Below are positions 61,419 to 64,000 of a stretch of DNA of 64,000 nucleotides, in pieces. The position numbers and the translations under genes were made by a program. Origin of the DNA: an uncultured Eubacterium sp. (GTDB taxonomy: Bacteria; Bacillota; Clostridia; Lachnospirales; Lachnospiraceae). Every line of letters starts with the position of its first letter. The first letter of the stretch is position 1. The notes beneath the pieces were generated by a model that searched no databases, had not been told where the DNA came from, and was given only the letters and a program-made list of their open reading frames with translations. Location of the stretch: assembly GCA_945939115.1 (NCBI GenBank), contig CAMEVC010000012.1, forward strand, positions 1 to 64,000. Direction: 5' to 3'.

Positions 61419-63101
61419 ATGACAAACAGTGATATTCAGCTTGTGACATTTATTCTGCTTGTTGTGGCTGTTGGAGTTTATGTGTGTATCAGTAACAGCA
61501 TAAAAAGAAAAAAAGATGCGGAGAATGCAATTAAAAAAGCATGGGGAAAAAGGGCTGTATTTAATGGTACAACAGAGTGCTTTGAGAATATATCGCATTA
61601 TTCGCAGAAGAATCCTTCAGAATCAAGGATTGATGATATAACATGGAATGATCTTGGAATGGACAAGGTGTTTGAAAGTATTAATAATACTAATTCTTCA
61701 GTAGGACAGGAATACCTTTACAGAATGTTAAGGGAACCTGTTGCAGAAAGCAGAAAGCTTGCTGAGTTTGACAGGCTTGCAGGAGAATTTGCAACTAATG
61801 AAAATGACAGACTTACTGTACAGAAGATATTCAGGTGGATTGGAAAAAGCAGAAAAATTGCGGTTACTGATTATATTAGTCTGCTGATTGATATCATGCC
61901 GGGGAATAATGCAATACATTATATGTCCATAATTCTTCTTATTGCATCAATACTTGTGACGGTTCTTGTCACACCTGTGCTTGGGATATGGTTTATTATT
62001 GCTTCAATTGCATTTTCTATTATCACCTATTACAGATACAAAGCTAAGATAGAGAGCTACTTCAAATGCATTAATGTTCTTGTTAAGATGGTCAGTGCAT
62101 CTGAGAAAATATGTGAAAGCGGAATACATTTTCTTGAGCCTGAGTGTGACAGGCTTAAGGAACTTATTAATAGTTTCAGCAAAGTGACAAAGGGCTCATG
62201 GATGATTGAGTCCGGAAATGTAGATGGCTCTCTTGCTGAAGTTGCCCTTGATTATCTTAGAATGATTACCCATATGGATATTATTAGGTTTAATAAGATG
62301 ACAAGGATGATTACGGCTAATGAGAAGGATGCCTATGAACTTGTTGATATGTTGGGATTTATAGAGGCATCAATAGCTGTTGCGTCTTTCAGGGAGAGCC
62401 TTCCTTTCTGGAGCAGGCCGGAGTTTACGGATAATACAAGAAATCTGTACGTGAAGGAAGTATTTCATCCCCTTATTGAAGAGCCGGTATGTAATTCTAT
62501 TACAACTGATGCAAATGTTCTGCTCACCGGTTCTAATGCATCGGGTAAGTCAACCTTTTTAAAGACGATAGCAATTAACTGTATTCTTGCACAGACTATT
62601 AATACAAGTCTTTCAAGGGAATACAGGGCGCCGGTATACAGAGTGTACTCATCAATGGCATTGAGAGATGACCTTGCCAACTCAGACAGTTATTATATCG
62701 TTGAAATTAAATCATTAAAGAGGATTCTTGATGCAGTTAATTCAAAGGGAAGACCCGTTATATGTTTTATTGATGAGGTGTTAAGGGGAACCAACACTGT
62801 TGAGAGAATTGCAGCGTCTTCGCAGATTCTTAAGAGTCTTAATTCTGACAAGGTACTGTGTTTTGCTGCTACCCATGATGTAGAACTGACAACAATTCTT
62901 AAGGATTGTTTCAGTAATTTTCATTTTCAGGAGGAAGTTACTGAGGATGAGGTTAAGTTCGATTATAAACTTTACAAGGGTCCTGCAACAACCAGAAATG
63001 CTATCAAGCTTCTCAAGGTTATCGGATATGACAGCAATATTATTAAGGGTGCGGAAGAGAGAGCTAATCATTTCCTGTCAGAAGGAAACTGGAAATCTTG
63101 A
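61419..63101 (+). CDS. Membrane-anchored MutS-like ATPase
   Basis: A 560-residue protein. One N-terminal helix (residues ~7-25) and a two-helix segment near residues 165-210 (SIILLIASILVTVLV and WFIIASIAFSII) suggest a membrane location. The C-terminal MutS ATPase domain is intact: Walker A TGSNASGKST at residues 370-379, Walker B region VICFIDEVLRGTN, and the composite-site helix CFAATHDVELT. The mismatch-reading and connector domains of MutS, and the Smr nuclease of MutS2, are absent. A role outside mismatch repair is likely. The start is ATG 61419 behind GGAGGG. Confidence 0.82.
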   Translation: MTNSDIQLVTFILLVVAVGVYVCISNSIKRKKDAENAIKKAWGKRAVFNGTTECFENISHYSQKNPSESRIDDITWNDLGMDKVFESINNTNSSVGQEYLYRMLREPVAESRKLAEFDRLAGEFATNENDRLTVQKIFRWIGKSRKIAVTDYISLLIDIMPGNNAIHYMSIILLIASILVTVLVTPVLGIWFIIASIAFSIITYYRYKAKIESYFKCINVLVKMVSASEKICESGIHFLEPECDRLKELINSFSKVTKGSWMIESGNVDGSLAEVALDYLRMITHMDIIRFNKMTRMITANEKDAYELVDMLGFIEASIAVASFRESLPFWSRPEFTDNTRNLYVKEVFHPLIEEPVCNSITTDANVLLTGSNASGKSTFLKTIAINCILAQTINTSLSREYRAPVYRVYSSMALRDDLANSDSYYIVEIKSLKRILDAVNSKGRPVICFIDEVLRGTNTVERIAASSQILKSLNSDKVLCFAATHDVELTTILKDCFSNFHFQEEVTEDEVKFDYKLYKGPATTRNAIKLLKVIGYDSNIIKGAEERANHFLSEGNWKS

Positions 63102-63173
63102 TAAAACGTGCCGGATGTGATATTATAAATTATTGCGAAAGACATTTTGTTATTAATTCGTGGAGGTGTATAT

Positions 63174-63353
63174 ATGGTTGGGCTTATTAGTTTGCTTGTA
63201 AGCGAGTTTGTTTACGAGGCAGTCAGATTTGTTATTATGCTTGCATTACTTGTTCTTGCGGTATTGCTTGGCAGCAAAATCCGTAAGGCAGCAGATGCCA
63301 GAAAAGCATTGAAGAATGCTGAGGCAGAGAAAGATAAAGAGATTACTGAATAA
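63174..63353 (+). CDS. Small membrane protein upstream of alaS
   Basis: A 59-residue protein with one long hydrophobic segment (residues ~3-35) followed by a charged Lys/Glu/Ala-rich tail. The start is ATG 63174 behind GGAGGTG. It ends 16 bases before alaS and may be co-transcribed with it. No function is known. Confidence 0.7.
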   Translation: MVGLISLLVSEFVYEAVRFVIMLALLVLAVLLGSKIRKAADARKALKNAEAEKDKEITE

Positions 63354-63369
63354 TCAGGAGGAAGTAAAA

Positions 63370-64000
63370 GTGCAGTACAGAGGTGTGAATGAATTAAGAA
63401 GATTATATCTTGATTTCTTTGAAAGCAAGGGACATTTGAAAATGAAGAGCTTTTCGCTTGTTCCGCATAATGATAACAGTCTTCTTATCATTAATTCAGG
63501 TATGGCTCCGTTAAAGCCATATTTTACAGGACAGGAGATTCCACCGAAAAGAAGGGTTACAACATGTCAGAAATGTATAAGAACAGGTGATATCGAGAAT
63601 GTCGGAAAGACAGCAAGACATGGAACATTCTTTGAGATGCTCGGTAACTTTTCATTTGGTGATTATTTTAAGAATGAAGCTATTCACTGGTCATGGGAAT
63701 TTTTGACGCAGGTGGTTGGGCTTGATCCCGACAGATTATATCCATCTGTATATCAGGATGATGATGAAGCATTTGAAATCTGGAATAAAGAAATCGGTAT
63801 TGCACCAGAGAGAATATTCAGATTCGGTAAGGAAGATAATTTCTGGGAGCATGGCGCAGGCCCTTGTGGACCATGTTCTGAGATTTACTATGACCGCGGA
63901 GAGAAATACGGATGCGGTAAGCCGGGATGTACAGTAGGATGTGACTGTGACAGATATATGGAAGTGTGGAATAATGTATTTTCACAGTTTAACAATGATG
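63370..64000 (+). CDS. alaS: Alanyl-tRNA synthetase, 5' part only
   Basis: The first ~210 residues of a class II alanyl-tRNA synthetase, cut off by the end of the window. Family motifs are visible: [70 protein letters not shown] and [15 protein letters not shown]. The start is GTG 63370, with AGGAGG at 63357-63362. No T-box leader is seen in front. Confidence 0.95.
   Translation, partial: MQYRGVNELRRLYLDFFESKGHLKMKSFSLVPHNDNSLLIINSGMAPLKPYFTGQEIPPKRRVTTCQKCIRTGDIENVGKTARHGTFFEMLGNFSFGDYFKNEAIHWSWEFLTQVVGLDPDRLYPSVYQDDDEAFEIWNKEIGIAPERIFRFGKEDNFWEHGAGPCGPCSEIYYDRGEKYGCGKPGCTVGCDCDRYMEVWNNVFSQFNND

Noticed and set aside
1..64000. tRNA or rRNA genes and CRISPR arrays
   Set aside because: I looked for T-arm-like sequences, rRNA-like stretches and regularly spaced repeats. 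None was found, although weak tRNA candidates could escape a reading by eye.

Overview
The window looks like chromosome from a low-GC, Gram-positive anaerobe of the class Clostridia, most likely a Lachnospiraceae gut species close to Lachnospira (Eubacterium) eligens. I infer this from AT-rich genes with strong AGGAGG-type ribosome binding sites and frequent TTG/GTG starts, an Rnf complex in the order C-D-G-E-A-B, the Nfn bifurcating transhydrogenase, sporulation genes (spoIVA, gerW), an ispH gene joined to an S1-domain gene, and ketodeoxygluconate catabolism typical of pectin users. The species is a guess. Nearly all of the window is core chromosome. I see no prophage, CRISPR array, tRNA, rRNA or complete insertion sequence.

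Layout. 1-2.5 kb: a hairpin-rich edge that may be the end of an IS200/IS605-type element, then divergent kdgK and eda. 2.5-3.0 kb: a GC-rich repeat present twice with a 120-bp period. 3.0-8.8 kb: a large Ig-like (BIG_2) secreted protein and a membrane protein with TPR-like and chitobiase-C-type domains. 8.8-11.1 kb: nfnA-nfnB. 11.2-12.6 kb: a small membrane protein and thiN. 12.6-18.0 kb: a biotin-dependent sodium-pump decarboxylase cluster with two different carboxyltransferases. 18.1-23.7 kb: a possible ThyX-like orphan, an RpiR-family regulator, a flavoprotein, cmk, ispH and an S1-domain protein. 23.7-28.5 kb: a minus-strand group (DUF2156-GNAT fusion, small membrane protein, ylmH, YprB-like nuclease) with cheR on the plus strand between them. 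28.6-33.7 kb: rnfCDGEAB. 33.7-47.4 kb: a YfhO-like membrane protein, a DUF815 ATPase, ruvAB, zapA, a U32 protein, an FtsW/PBP pair, a NUDIX hydrolase, a lytic transglycosylase and a small leucine-rich-repeat protein. 47.5-58.7 kb: lysA, two unknown genes, ytfI-like and gerW, rpmB, Asp23, a DAK2 protein, recG and spoIVA. 58.8-64 kb: a diguanylate cyclase, apt, deoD, a membrane-anchored MutS-like ATPase, a 59-residue membrane protein and the start of alaS.

How they work together. Rnf (ferredoxin:NAD+ coupled to ion export), NfnAB (ferredoxin/NADH/NADP+ bifurcation) and the membrane decarboxylase cluster are three redox or ion-gradient modules of anaerobic energy conservation. kdgK and eda form the last two steps from ketodeoxygluconate to pyruvate and glyceraldehyde-3-phosphate. 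ruvAB, recG and the MutS-like protein touch DNA metabolism. FtsW/PBP, zapA, the transglycosylase and the YfhO-like protein relate to the envelope and division. spoIVA, gerW and ytfI indicate spore-forming capacity.

Most notable observations: a perfect 13-bp hairpin that buries the spoIVA ribosome binding site, with a possible sigma-E-like promoter placed so that its own transcript would lack the blocking arm; the two-carboxyltransferase decarboxylase cluster; a membrane-anchored MutS-family ATPase; the 120-bp-period GC-rich repeat; and a 46-residue membrane microprotein at 52078-52218.
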